Of a stretch of DNA of 33,989 bases, positions 27,452 to 33,248 are shown one piece after another; position 1 is the stretch's first letter, and each line of letters begins with the position of its first letter. The position numbers were made by a program, and so were the translations under genes. The stretch covers positions 1-33,989 of IMG/VR virus record IMGVR_UViG_3300025634_000006; one strand, written 5' to 3'. Origin of the DNA: a virus. The notes beneath the pieces were generated by a model. That model did not search any database, was not told where the DNA came from, and saw nothing but the letters and a program-made list of their open reading frames with translations.

Positions 27452-28228
27452 ATGAGAGTTTTGCTGATTGATAATAGGGATGCCACTGAGGCAATCTCCC
27501 TGAGGCTAATGGCCGAAGGCTTCACCGTCACAGCGGCTGATACGGGTGAGGGAGGTATCGAACTGGCCAAGCTCTATGATTATGAAATCATCCTGATGGA
27601 TTTGAACCTGCCTGATATATCGGGATTTGATGTCATAAAGCGCCTGCGAGCTGCAAAAATAACTGTACCGATCATGATTTTGTCTGGTGTGACTTCCATT
27701 GAAGATAAAGTTTTAGCGCTGAACCTTGGTGCTTCGGATTACTTGATTAGGCCCTTTCACAGGGATGAGCTTGTAGCGAGGATAAAGGCGATTGTGCGCC
27801 GCTGGCACGGCCACTTTGAATCAGCCATCCAAATTGGCGACCTGACGGTTGACATTGATTCACAGTCGGCCAAAGTTTTGAAAAACTACCTTCGTCTCAC
27901 GCCGAAAGAATACCTGATGTTGGAATTGCTGGCACTGCGCAAAGGTAAATTGGTTACCAAGGACAAGCTATTCGACTATCTTTATGGTGGCTTCGACACT
28001 CCTGAGTTTAAGATTATTGACGTGTTTATTTTCAAAATTCGCCGCAAACTTGCGATCGCTTCGAATGGTGAGAGCTTTATCGAGACAGTTTGGGGGCGGG
28101 GCTTTTTATTGCGCGAGGGGTTCTACAATGAAAACCACTACTACTCCCCTACGAAAATTAACCGCAAGCGCGTGCTGGTGCCTGCAGGTGCAGAATTGAC
28201 AGTAACTGCCGTTGGAGGGAAAAGCTAG
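27452..28228 (+). CDS. ctrA: CtrA-like cell-cycle response regulator
   Basis: The 258-residue protein matches CtrA of Caulobacter along its whole length: a receiver (about 1-118) with phosphoacceptor-type Asp50 in Leu-Met-Asp-Leu-Asn-Leu-Pro and Ile-Leu-Ser-Gly, and an OmpR-type winged helix (about 145-235) nearly identical to CtrA (Leu-Tyr-Gly-Gly, Lys-Ile-Ile-Asp-Val-Phe-Ile-Phe-Lys, Glu-Thr-Val-Trp-Gly-Arg-Gly). Changes: the acidic cluster Glu-Asp-Asp becomes Asp-Asn-Arg (7-9), and the conserved switch Lys is Arg100. CtrA's C-terminal Ala-Ala, used for ClpXP turnover, is replaced by a 25-30-residue extension ending Gly-Lys-Ser. It probably binds CtrA sites with altered control; gcrA follows, overlapping by 1 base. 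Confidence 0.93.
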   Translation: MRVLLIDNRDATEAISLRLMAEGFTVTAADTGEGGIELAKLYDYEIILMDLNLPDISGFDVIKRLRAAKITVPIMILSGVTSIEDKVLALNLGASDYLIRPFHRDELVARIKAIVRRWHGHFESAIQIGDLTVDIDSQSAKVLKNYLRLTPKEYLMLELLALRKGKLVTKDKLFDYLYGGFDTPEFKIIDVFIFKIRRKLAIASNGESFIETVWGRGFLLREGFYNENHYYSPTKINRKRVLVPAGAELTVTAVGGKS

Positions 28229-28701
28229 TGGCTAAACCTCTAAATAAAATTAGAGCCTGGACTGAAGCTGAAGACCAAAGGCTTGAGCATTGGCTCATTG
28301 TTGAAGCAGTCAGTTCGTCGCTCGCTGCTATTGAACTAACCAAGGAATTTCCAGTGAGGCAGTGCTCCGCAGAACCTTTCACCCGCAACAGCGTTATTGG
28401 GCGGATGACGCGGTTGAAACTTCATCAACTGCCCGCTTATATAGAGGCTCAAAAGCGCAAGACTGTTGTTCCTCGTAGGGCGCGTGGCCCACGCAAAAAG
28501 CCTGCACTCAAAGAGATTGATGGTCAAGCGTTAGAACTCAATGCCCCTTATAAAGGGCCGTTAGGCTTTAAGCCTAAGGGGCTTTGCCAATGGATCAAGA
28601 AGTCCAGCAAAATATGCGGGGTGGAATGTCGTGGCAGTTATTGCGATGAGCATGCTGCGAGGGTTTATCGGCCACGCGACAACCCAATAGGAGGACGATG
28701 A
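28228..28701 (+). CDS. gcrA: GcrA-like cell-cycle regulator
   Basis: Starts at GTG 28228, sharing its first base with the end of the ctrA stop. The 157-residue protein has GcrA's N-terminal DNA-binding pattern (Ala-Trp-Thr-Glu-Ala-Glu-Asp, then Arg-Asn-Ser-Val-Ile-Gly-Arg-Met-Thr-Arg-Leu at about 53-63). It has a basic linker and the C-terminal domain Cys120-Gln-Trp ... Cys130-Gly ... Ser-Tyr-Cys139-Asp-Glu-His142. The N-terminal domain carries an insertion between the two helices. GcrA binds GANTC-methylated promoters and sigma70 and activates cell-cycle genes. A phage version could take over this programme with CtrA. Confidence 0.92.
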   Translation: MAKPLNKIRAWTEAEDQRLEHWLIVEAVSSSLAAIELTKEFPVRQCSAEPFTRNSVIGRMTRLKLHQLPAYIEAQKRKTVVPRRARGPRKKPALKEIDGQALELNAPYKGPLGFKPKGLCQWIKKSSKICGVECRGSYCDEHAARVYRPRDNPIGGR

Positions 28702-28904
28702 TGAGCTATCCTGAATTTAAAGATATTCGTGATAAGAAAGCCCTGGTATTCAGCGCGGCGCAACGTTTGGTAAGCGAGCTTCATCTTGATGACCTTGTTG
28801 AAATAATGAACAAGGCCAAATGTGACAATGACCAAATTGAACATTTCTCAGGCCTATTTAGTGAATTGGAAAAGGCTGTGTCAAATTGCGAGGGTGGAGC
28901 ATGA
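28701..28904 (+). CDS. hypothetical 67-residue protein
   Basis: GGAGG at 28690-28694 fits ATG 28701 better than ATG 28698. The product is a small acidic helical protein (Val-Ser-Glu-Leu-His-Leu-Asp-Asp-Leu-Val-Glu-Ile-Met) with two cysteines. It shares the first 17 bases with the gene at 27202. No family recognised. Confidence 0.55.
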   Translation: MSYPEFKDIRDKKALVFSAAQRLVSELHLDDLVEIMNKAKCDNDQIEHFSGLFSELEKAVSNCEGGA

Positions 28905-29028
28905 AAAACTCACACATCATTTTTACGCTCTTGCTCTCGCTGGCCTCACAAAGCCAAAGCTTTGCATCACCCACGCTGAGTTCGCCCAATTGAAAATAGA
29001 TTATGCTGACAGGTTTAAGGGAGAATGA
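28894..29028 (+). CDS. 44-residue ORF, GTG start
   Basis: A GTG at 28894, after a GAGG-containing stretch, opens 44 residues (Tyr-Ala-Leu-Ala-Leu-Ala-Gly-Leu-Thr-Lys-Pro-Lys-Leu-Cys-Ile). The frame ends where the next gene begins (29025, ATGA). A competing ATG at 28901 in another frame would give a 30-residue signal-peptide-like peptide ending at 28993. The chosen frame is preferred because it reaches the next gene and looks more protein-like. Confidence 0.45.
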   Translation: MEHEKLTHHFYALALAGLTKPKLCITHAEFAQLKIDYADRFKGE

Positions 29029-29237
29029 GGATGCCGCACCGAAGAACAGGAGCGCACAGAGGAACACCTTCGAGAAACTGCACTCTTTGCGTTTTCCGGA
29101 GTGGCAAGAAATGCAACCTAACGCGAGATCGTGACGATGAGAACGGCCCACGCCAATCAGTCGGAAAACTAGATGCCTGCATAGATTTTATGAGAAAGCA
29201 ATCCCATGACCCAAACCCTTCCCAGCGCCACGATTGA
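29025..29237 (+). CDS. small basic Cys-containing protein
   Basis: The 70-residue protein is rich in Arg, Asp and His, with Cys-Thr-Leu-Cys and a later Cys in Lys-Lys-Cys-Asn, perhaps a zinc knuckle. ATG 29025 overlaps the previous stop; the in-frame ATG 29031 has AGGGAG better spaced. It overlaps the next gene by 32 bases. No family recognised. Confidence 0.48.
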   Translation: MRMPHRRTGAHRGTPSRNCTLCVFRSGKKCNLTRDRDDENGPRQSVGKLDACIDFMRKQSHDPNPSQRHD

Positions 29238-29565
29238 AGCCGTGCGTGAGGCGTTGGGCTGTTCTCACTGTGGAAATGTATATCTGTCTTACGGAGAATG
29301 CCCTTGCGCTGCTAGATGGAGAACTGCCCAAATGAAAACAACTGATAACTGGCGACCAGAAGAAATGAAAACGTTTGGTGATTGGGTAGGACTGATTGGA
29401 TACGCAATGGGTTTAATAACATGCTTTGGCGCTGTCCTTGAACAAAACACCCCGCTTGCGATTGCGGGCCTCATAACATCGATTTCGTTGGGGCTAATTA
29501 GACTTGGCGACCGCATTTGTAGAGCGATATTTGAAAGCTCACTTAGGAGTAAAGACAATGGCTGA
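29206..29565 (+). CDS. two-span membrane protein with N-terminal Cys motif
   Basis: The 119-residue protein has an N-terminal soluble part with Cys-Ser-His-Cys and Cys-Pro-Cys (zinc-like), then two hydrophobic spans (about residues 60-77 and 83-100). In the middle a GGAG plus ATG (29332) repeats the ribosome binding site and start of the gene at 30099, so a shorter product of 77 residues, with both spans but without the Cys motifs, could also be made. Function unknown. Confidence 0.52.
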   Translation: MTQTLPSATIEAVREALGCSHCGNVYLSYGECPCAARWRTAQMKTTDNWRPEEMKTFGDWVGLIGYAMGLITCFGAVLEQNTPLAIAGLITSISLGLIRLGDRICRAIFESSLRSKDNG

Positions 29566-30085
29566 TACTTTTCAAACCCGCGTCAATGATTGGATGCAAG
29601 CTTGCTTCGGTGCCGAGATAAGCAAAGACAAAGGTGAACGCAATCACCGCTTCTTAGAAGAAGCCCTTGAATTGGTACAATCTATCGGCTGTACACAATC
29701 AGAAGCCCACCAGTTAGTTGAGTATGTTTATGGCCGACCACAAGGCGACATAAATCAGGAAGTTGGTGGTGTCATGGTAACGATGGCGGCGCTATGTCTA
29801 GCCAATGGTATTGACATGCACGATGGTGGCGAAACGGAGTTAACTCGCGTTTGGACGAAGATTGAAAAGATCAGAGCCAAGCAGGCCGCAAAACCAAAAC
29901 ATTCGCCGCTCCCACAAGTCGAGCCAAACCCAGCCCGCGCATTGATCGTGGAACTGCAAGGTGCTTTGCTTGCCACAATGGATGAAGGGTGGGTTGTGCT
30001 ATGCGAGGCCCAAAATTGCAAAATATGCCCAAAAATAGAAATGGCTTTAGCTGGAGCCGATGGCTGGTTAAAGGCAAACCCATAG
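29558..30085 (+). CDS. MazG-like NTP pyrophosphohydrolase (2)
   Basis: TTAGGAG upstream fixes the start at ATG 29558. The 175-residue product has Arg-Phe-Leu-Glu-Glu-Ala-Leu-Glu-Leu-Val-Gln, Gly-Asp-Ile-Asn-Gln-Glu-Val-Gly-Gly and a Glu-Thr-Glu-Leu helix. These are the metal-binding Glu/Asp helices of all-alpha NTP-pyrophosphatases, close to the phage family resembling phosphoribosyl-ATP pyrophosphohydrolase. A Cys-X2-Cys tail is extra. Two such enzymes in one arm suggest active nucleotide-pool editing. Confidence 0.75.
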   Translation: MADTFQTRVNDWMQACFGAEISKDKGERNHRFLEEALELVQSIGCTQSEAHQLVEYVYGRPQGDINQEVGGVMVTMAALCLANGIDMHDGGETELTRVWTKIEKIRAKQAAKPKHSPLPQVEPNPARALIVELQGALLATMDEGWVVLCEAQNCKICPKIEMALAGADGWLKANP

Positions 30086-30098
30086 GAGAACTGCCCAA

Positions 30099-30461
30099 AT
30101 GAATGATGTTGAGAAACTGCTGGAACGATTGCGCGAAACAAGCGGAATATGCGGGAGACAATCAGCCGAACTTTACAAATCAGGGGCCGATGAAGCGAGG
30201 CGCCAAGATTTTGTAAAAGCGCATAATGTTGTGTTAGATGCAGAGATTGCCATCGTCCAACTCCAATCCGAACTCGCCGCCGCCCGCGCTGGCAATGATG
30301 CGGTGTGGAATGAAGGGCGCGATACCTGCTTAGATTTGGTCTCAGAAGATCGGTTCTTTACAGACGGGCAATGCAGTTGGTCAAAATTCATGCTTGATAA
30401 ATTTCAAGACGAAGCTCGCGCCCTCAAGCGCCCCACACCCACAGCAGGAGATAAGGGATGA
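30099..30461 (+). CDS. helical protein with shared repeat module (copy 1)
   Basis: The 120-residue coiled-coil protein contains Gln-Ser-Glu-Leu-Ala-Ala-Ala-Arg-Ala-Gly-Asn-Asp-Ala-Val and ends Thr-Pro-Thr-Ala-Gly-Asp-Lys-Gly. The same two segments occur in the gene at 31423-31716, while the rest is unlike. Start has GGAG and a repeat of the ribosome-binding context at 29319-29336. Function unknown. Confidence 0.58.
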   Translation: MNDVEKLLERLRETSGICGRQSAELYKSGADEARRQDFVKAHNVVLDAEIAIVQLQSELAAARAGNDAVWNEGRDTCLDLVSEDRFFTDGQCSWSKFMLDKFQDEARALKRPTPTAGDKG

Positions 30462-30643
30462 AGCGCGATTTAGAAATGTGTTCAATTTGCGGTACGCCCG
30501 CGTGGGACATGCGCCCCTATGGCCCGAAGGGCGAACCCATTTGTTTCATATGCGCTGGCTCTCCATCAAAATCAGAAGAAATTCAAAAACATTACGAAAG
30601 CCAAATGCGCTTCGTTTATGAACAACGCAGTAAGAAGGATTAA
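30458..30643 (+). CDS. small zinc-finger-like protein
   Basis: The 61-residue product has Cys-Ser-Ile-Cys-Gly and Cys-Phe-Ile-Cys-Ala-Gly, two Cys-X2-Cys pairs, making one likely zinc ribbon, then a charged helix. It overlaps the previous gene by 4 bases. Confidence 0.62.
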   Translation: MKRDLEMCSICGTPAWDMRPYGPKGEPICFICAGSPSKSEEIQKHYESQMRFVYEQRSKKD

Positions 30644-30647
30644 CCCA

Positions 30648-31049
30648 ATGACAAAGATTGAACCATACATCATCGCTAACGCAAAGCTACTGCTGGGCCG
30701 CTTGAAGCCACCGGATGATATTGAGGAGCATGAAGCCCTTTCCGCTCTCATTACCATGGGCGAGCTTATTGCAGGTGGGACGCATGTGGTGGTTCCAAAG
30801 GAACCGACTGAGGCGATGATTGAAGCGTGGTCACTCGCCAAGCCGCAAAACTGGGCCGATGCGCATATTTCTGATGATGACGCTAATCGTGCTTGGTCAA
30901 CGGCTGATTGGCAAGCCATGATTGCAGCAGCACCCAAACAACCATCAGAGGCCGCCCCTAATTCGGAGTGGGATACATTAAGCCCGGAGCAGCAGGCTGT
31001 GATAAAGCAGAACTTCTTGGCTGATATGTATGGAGGAACTGATGACTAA
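30648..31049 (+). CDS. conserved phage protein
   Basis: The ATG at 30648 is chosen; a longer frame would overlap the zinc-finger gene by 125 bases. The 133-residue product has Val-Pro-Lys-Glu-Pro-Thr-Glu-Ala-Met-Ile-Glu-Ala-Trp and Asp-Trp-Gln-Ala-Met-Ile-Ala-Ala-Ala-Pro. This pair marks a common phage/prophage family of unknown role, found in many modules of small genes. The N-terminal region is variable. Confidence 0.62.
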   Translation: MTKIEPYIIANAKLLLGRLKPPDDIEEHEALSALITMGELIAGGTHVVVPKEPTEAMIEAWSLAKPQNWADAHISDDDANRAWSTADWQAMIAAAPKQPSEAAPNSEWDTLSPEQQAVIKQNFLADMYGGTDD

Positions 31050-31089
31050 CCCCACAGCCATCGAAGCTTTTCTCGCGGCAAACAAATAG
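31042..31089 (+). CDS. possible 15-residue ORF
   Basis: TGGAGG lies 6 bases before ATG 31042, which opens only 15 codons (Met-Thr-Asn-Pro-Thr-Ala-Ile-Glu-Ala). It overlaps the previous gene by 8 bases. It may be a leader peptide or the remnant start of a lost gene. Confidence 0.25.
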   Translation: MTNPTAIEAFLAANK

Positions 31090-31098
31090 GAGAATGAT

Positions 31099-31326
31099 AT
31101 GGTGCAATGGAAAGTGAACGTGGAAACCCCGATGAAAAACTTAGAAGTTTTGCAAGTTCTCGCGTCATATGGAGACATTAAAATTTCAATTGTTGAAATT
31201 GAAAAACATCCCTTTGTCAGAGTGCGTAAGGGCCACGAAACTATTATTTTGACCAAGGACGAATATGAATATTTTTATGAGGCAGTCGAGGAAGCAATGC
31301 ACACATTGAACCAGAGAAAAGCATGA
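31099..31326 (+). CDS. hypothetical 75-residue protein
   Basis: AGGAG precedes the ATG. The alpha/beta product has Val-Gln-Trp-Lys-Val-Asn-Val, a Lys-Ile-Ser-Ile-Val-Glu-Ile strand and a Tyr-Glu-Tyr-Phe-Tyr-Glu-Ala helix. It overlaps the next micropeptide by 4 bases. No family recognised. Confidence 0.55.
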   Translation: MVQWKVNVETPMKNLEVLQVLASYGDIKISIVEIEKHPFVRVRKGHETIILTKDEYEYFYEAVEEAMHTLNQRKA

Positions 31327-31421
31327 CTTGGCAGGGCAAACTATTCTACGGCTTGATAGCGGCTTTTGCGTTTTTCGTTGAGGCGGGTTTTGTCGCAACA
31401 GCAATCAAAGGAGGATGGTGA
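31323..31421 (+). CDS. 32-residue single-span micropeptide B (paralogue of 26991-27089)
   Basis: ATG 31323 overlaps the previous stop (ATGA). The peptide starts Met-Thr-Trp-Gln-Gly-Lys-Leu-Phe-Tyr-Gly-Leu, has a Phe/Ala-rich span and ends Ala-Thr-Ala-Ile-Lys-Gly-Gly-Trp. Same length, orientation and end anchors as the peptide at 26991-27089, and in both the stop follows GGATGG. Probably a membrane micropeptide. Confidence 0.68.
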   Translation: MTWQGKLFYGLIAAFAFFVEAGFVATAIKGGW

Positions 31422-31422
31422 C

Positions 31423-31716
31423 ATGATAGACATTGAGATTGAGAAGCTGCGCGAGCGGTGCAAAGATTTTTACCAACAAGCGCAACGCAAAGCCATCATG
31501 CGAACTGGAAGTCCAGTTGATGATCTATGTGAGTTTATCCAATCCGAACTCGCCGCTGCCCGCGCTGGCAATGATGCGGTTCGTGCTGCGTACAATGAAG
31601 GCTTCATGGAGGGAACTAAAGAACACACAACTAGTGCAGGCGGAAACACATGGCAAGAAAGTAGGGCCTACAAGAACTTAAGCCGCCACACGCCCACAGC
31701 AGGAGATAAGGGATGA
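31423..31716 (+). CDS. helical protein with shared repeat module (copy 2)
   Basis: AAAGGAGG precedes ATG 31423. The 97-residue coiled-coil protein carries the Gln-Ser-Glu-Leu-Ala-Ala-Ala-Arg-Ala-Gly-Asn-Asp-Ala-Val segment (DNA 31548-31590 is about 43 bases with one mismatch to 30262-30304) and the same Thr-Ala-Gly-Asp-Lys-Gly end as the gene at 30099. The front part is unrelated. It looks like a chimera made by recombination. Confidence 0.6.
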   Translation: MIDIEIEKLRERCKDFYQQAQRKAIMRTGSPVDDLCEFIQSELAAARAGNDAVRAAYNEGFMEGTKEHTTSAGGNTWQESRAYKNLSRHTPTAGDKG

Positions 31717-31784
31717 TTTGGGTGTTGTGTTTTTTCGGAGTTGTCTTGAGTGTTTTATTGATTAACAAAGCTAGAGGCGATTGA
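31713..31784 (+). CDS. 23-residue membrane micropeptide
   Basis: ATG 31713 overlaps the previous stop (ATGA). It gives a short hydrophobic peptide (Ile-Trp-Val-Leu-Cys-Phe-Phe-Gly-Val-Val-Leu) with a basic end. The next gene starts 1 base after the stop. Its tight packing and an AGGAG-type site upstream support translation. Confidence 0.4.
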   Translation: MIWVLCFFGVVLSVLLINKARGD

Positions 31785-31785
31785 C

Positions 31786-31986
31786 ATGACTGAGTTCAGA
31801 TTTGAAGAACCATCACCCCATGGACTGGTTTACGTTCCGAAAGGTCACATGGCGCTGCTCAGGCACCAAGACATTCGGTTCCAAGGCAAGCCGTTGATTG
31901 ATTTATCTCGTGATGAATTGCAACAAGCCCTCGCTCAAGCCTTAGACTTTTCTAAGACCTGCGGTGTCAACTTGGTATTAGGATAG
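31786..31986 (+). CDS. hypothetical 66-residue protein
   Basis: The product has Gly-Leu-Val-Tyr-Val-Pro-Lys-Gly-His-Met-Ala-Leu and a helical second half (Leu-Gln-Gln-Ala-Leu-Ala-Gln-Ala-Leu). No membrane segment or metal site. No family recognised. Confidence 0.52.
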   Translation: MTEFRFEEPSPHGLVYVPKGHMALLRHQDIRFQGKPLIDLSRDELQQALAQALDFSKTCGVNLVLG

Positions 31987-31991
31987 ATTTG

Positions 31992-32111
31992 ATGACTGAC
32001 AACCCACAATTCTCTGAAAGCGATTGGGTGTGCTTGATCTGCGGCAAGAAGTCTAATGACCAAACGGAACTTTGTGTTCCTGGTAAAGTAAGCAAGGAGA
32101 AAGAGAAATGA
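31992..32111 (+). CDS. 39-residue Cys-X2-Cys peptide
   Basis: ATG 31992 opens 39 residues with Cys-Leu-Ile-Cys-Gly-Lys and a later Cys, ending Lys-Glu-Lys-Glu-Lys. The stop overlaps the next start (ATGA). This half-zinc-ribbon is similar in style to the other Cys-X2-Cys small proteins of the arm. Confidence 0.52.
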   Translation: MTDNPQFSESDWVCLICGKKSNDQTELCVPGKVSKEKEK

Positions 32112-32644
32112 AATACTCTCAAGCTGTAACGATCGATTACAAGAACTGGAAAGGTGAACGGCGTAAGCGCGAGGTGTTCCCGTTGGAAATATGGTATGGC
32201 GAAACGCGATTTCATAATGGCCGGCAATGGTTCTTGAAGGCGCTTAACCTTGAGGACAATGTTGAGAAGGACTTCTGCCTCGCCGACATTCAGGGATGGT
32301 TTGTGCCAAGTGACGTTCATGTTGGTGTTGATACTGCTTATCCAGAAGCAATGGTTGTACTGAATTCAGTTTCAACACTGGTTGAAGGTGTTGTGGAAGA
32401 AACAACAATTCCAAAGCAAGCGAAAACTTGGCGAGAACGTTTGAAGATTGGTGTGCCAGAGACACCCAACGATTTCAAAGATGCCGTTATTGATACAGGG
32501 TTGTTCCTCTCGCAAATTGAAAACTACCGCCCAACGCTCGGCATGAACTACGTGCGCACCAAGAAGTTGTTCGATGATCTTGTTCAGCGGGCACAAGAAG
32601 TGATGTTCAAACTGAATGGCGCTTATTTGAAGGAGCATAAGTGA
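32108..32644 (+). CDS. WYL-like domain protein
   Basis: The 178-residue product begins with a beta-rich WYL-type domain (about 6-60): Ile-Asp-Tyr-Lys-Asn-Trp, Arg-Glu-Val-Phe-Pro-Leu-Glu-Ile-Trp-Tyr and Trp-Phe-Leu-Lys-Ala-Leu-Asn. A helical C-terminal part follows. WYL domains sense ligands or nucleic acids and regulate transcription or defence; phage copies are common. No helix-turn-helix is seen, so this may be a stand-alone sensor or anti-defence factor. Confidence 0.68.
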   Translation: MKYSQAVTIDYKNWKGERRKREVFPLEIWYGETRFHNGRQWFLKALNLEDNVEKDFCLADIQGWFVPSDVHVGVDTAYPEAMVVLNSVSTLVEGVVEETTIPKQAKTWRERLKIGVPETPNDFKDAVIDTGLFLSQIENYRPTLGMNYVRTKKLFDDLVQRAQEVMFKLNGAYLKEHK

Positions 32645-32982
32645 TGGGCGACGATGGAAAAAGCGGATCAATCAACAGTCGAATGGCAGTTGTTGATGAA
32701 TTGCTCAAGCCTTGTCCATTTTGTGGTTTAGAAGCACAACACAATAATGGTGGTGGCAGCACCTATGGCCGTCTTTGGTGGCATGTAGGTTGCCCCAAAT
32801 GCGATGTTTATTTTTACGACAGAGAGGTTTGGATAAAAGGTGAGTCCAAACTCGACCCTGCATACCCACCAGAAGAATGCTTCGCTCGGTGGAACAGAAG
32901 GGTTGCTGATGAAAAATTAGTCACCCGCAGGCTCGCAAAAACGGGCAAAAACGAAAACTTAGAAAATCGGGGGAAGTCTTGA
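32644..32982 (+). CDS. Lar-like restriction alleviation zinc-ribbon protein
   Basis: From ATG 32644 (TGATG junction) the 112-residue product has Leu-Leu-Lys-Pro-Cys-Pro-Phe-Cys-Gly, then Val-Gly-Cys-Pro-Lys-Cys and Ala-Arg-Trp-Asn-Arg-Arg. The Lys-Pro-Cys-Pro-Phe-Cys-Gly ... Cys-X2-Cys ... Trp-Asn-X-Arg order is that of Lar-type proteins of lambdoid phages, whose founding member relieves type I restriction. The activity here is inferred. Confidence 0.72.
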   Translation: MGDDGKSGSINSRMAVVDELLKPCPFCGLEAQHNNGGGSTYGRLWWHVGCPKCDVYFYDREVWIKGESKLDPAYPPEECFARWNRRVADEKLVTRRLAKTGKNENLENRGKS

Positions 32983-33248
32983 TAAAACACTCAGAGGCTG
33001 TTGTTGCCTTTAATTCAAGTCCCTTGACGCAGGAAGCTATTGATAGTTTCTTAAACAGTGAAGGGCCAAGCAGCATCATCGTCGTAATGCCAAACCAAAA
33101 AGACCCGAGTGCAAGCGGCCAATTTTATCAGTTCACTGTCGAAAAAGTCACATTGAAGGATGGTTGCCAATTGCTAGCATTTTATTGCGCCGACTGTGAC
33201 TTCCCACGCAAGACTGTTCGAGTTATTCCTCTTGAAAGGCAATCATGA
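32979..33248 (+). CDS. hypothetical 89-residue protein
   Basis: Starts at TTG 32979 (GGGGAAG upstream, TTGA overlap). The alpha/beta product has Ile-Ile-Val-Val-Met-Pro-Asn-Gln-Lys and Phe-Tyr-Cys-Ala-Asp-Cys-Asp. It overlaps the primase-like gene by 4 bases. No family recognised. Confidence 0.5.
   Translation: MIKHSEAVVAFNSSPLTQEAIDSFLNSEGPSSIIVVMPNQKDPSASGQFYQFTVEKVTLKDGCQLLAFYCADCDFPRKTVRVIPLERQS

Noticed and set aside
28901-28993. 30-residue signal-peptide-like ORF
   Set aside because: It competes with the GTG 28894 frame, which runs to the next gene; kept only as an alternative.
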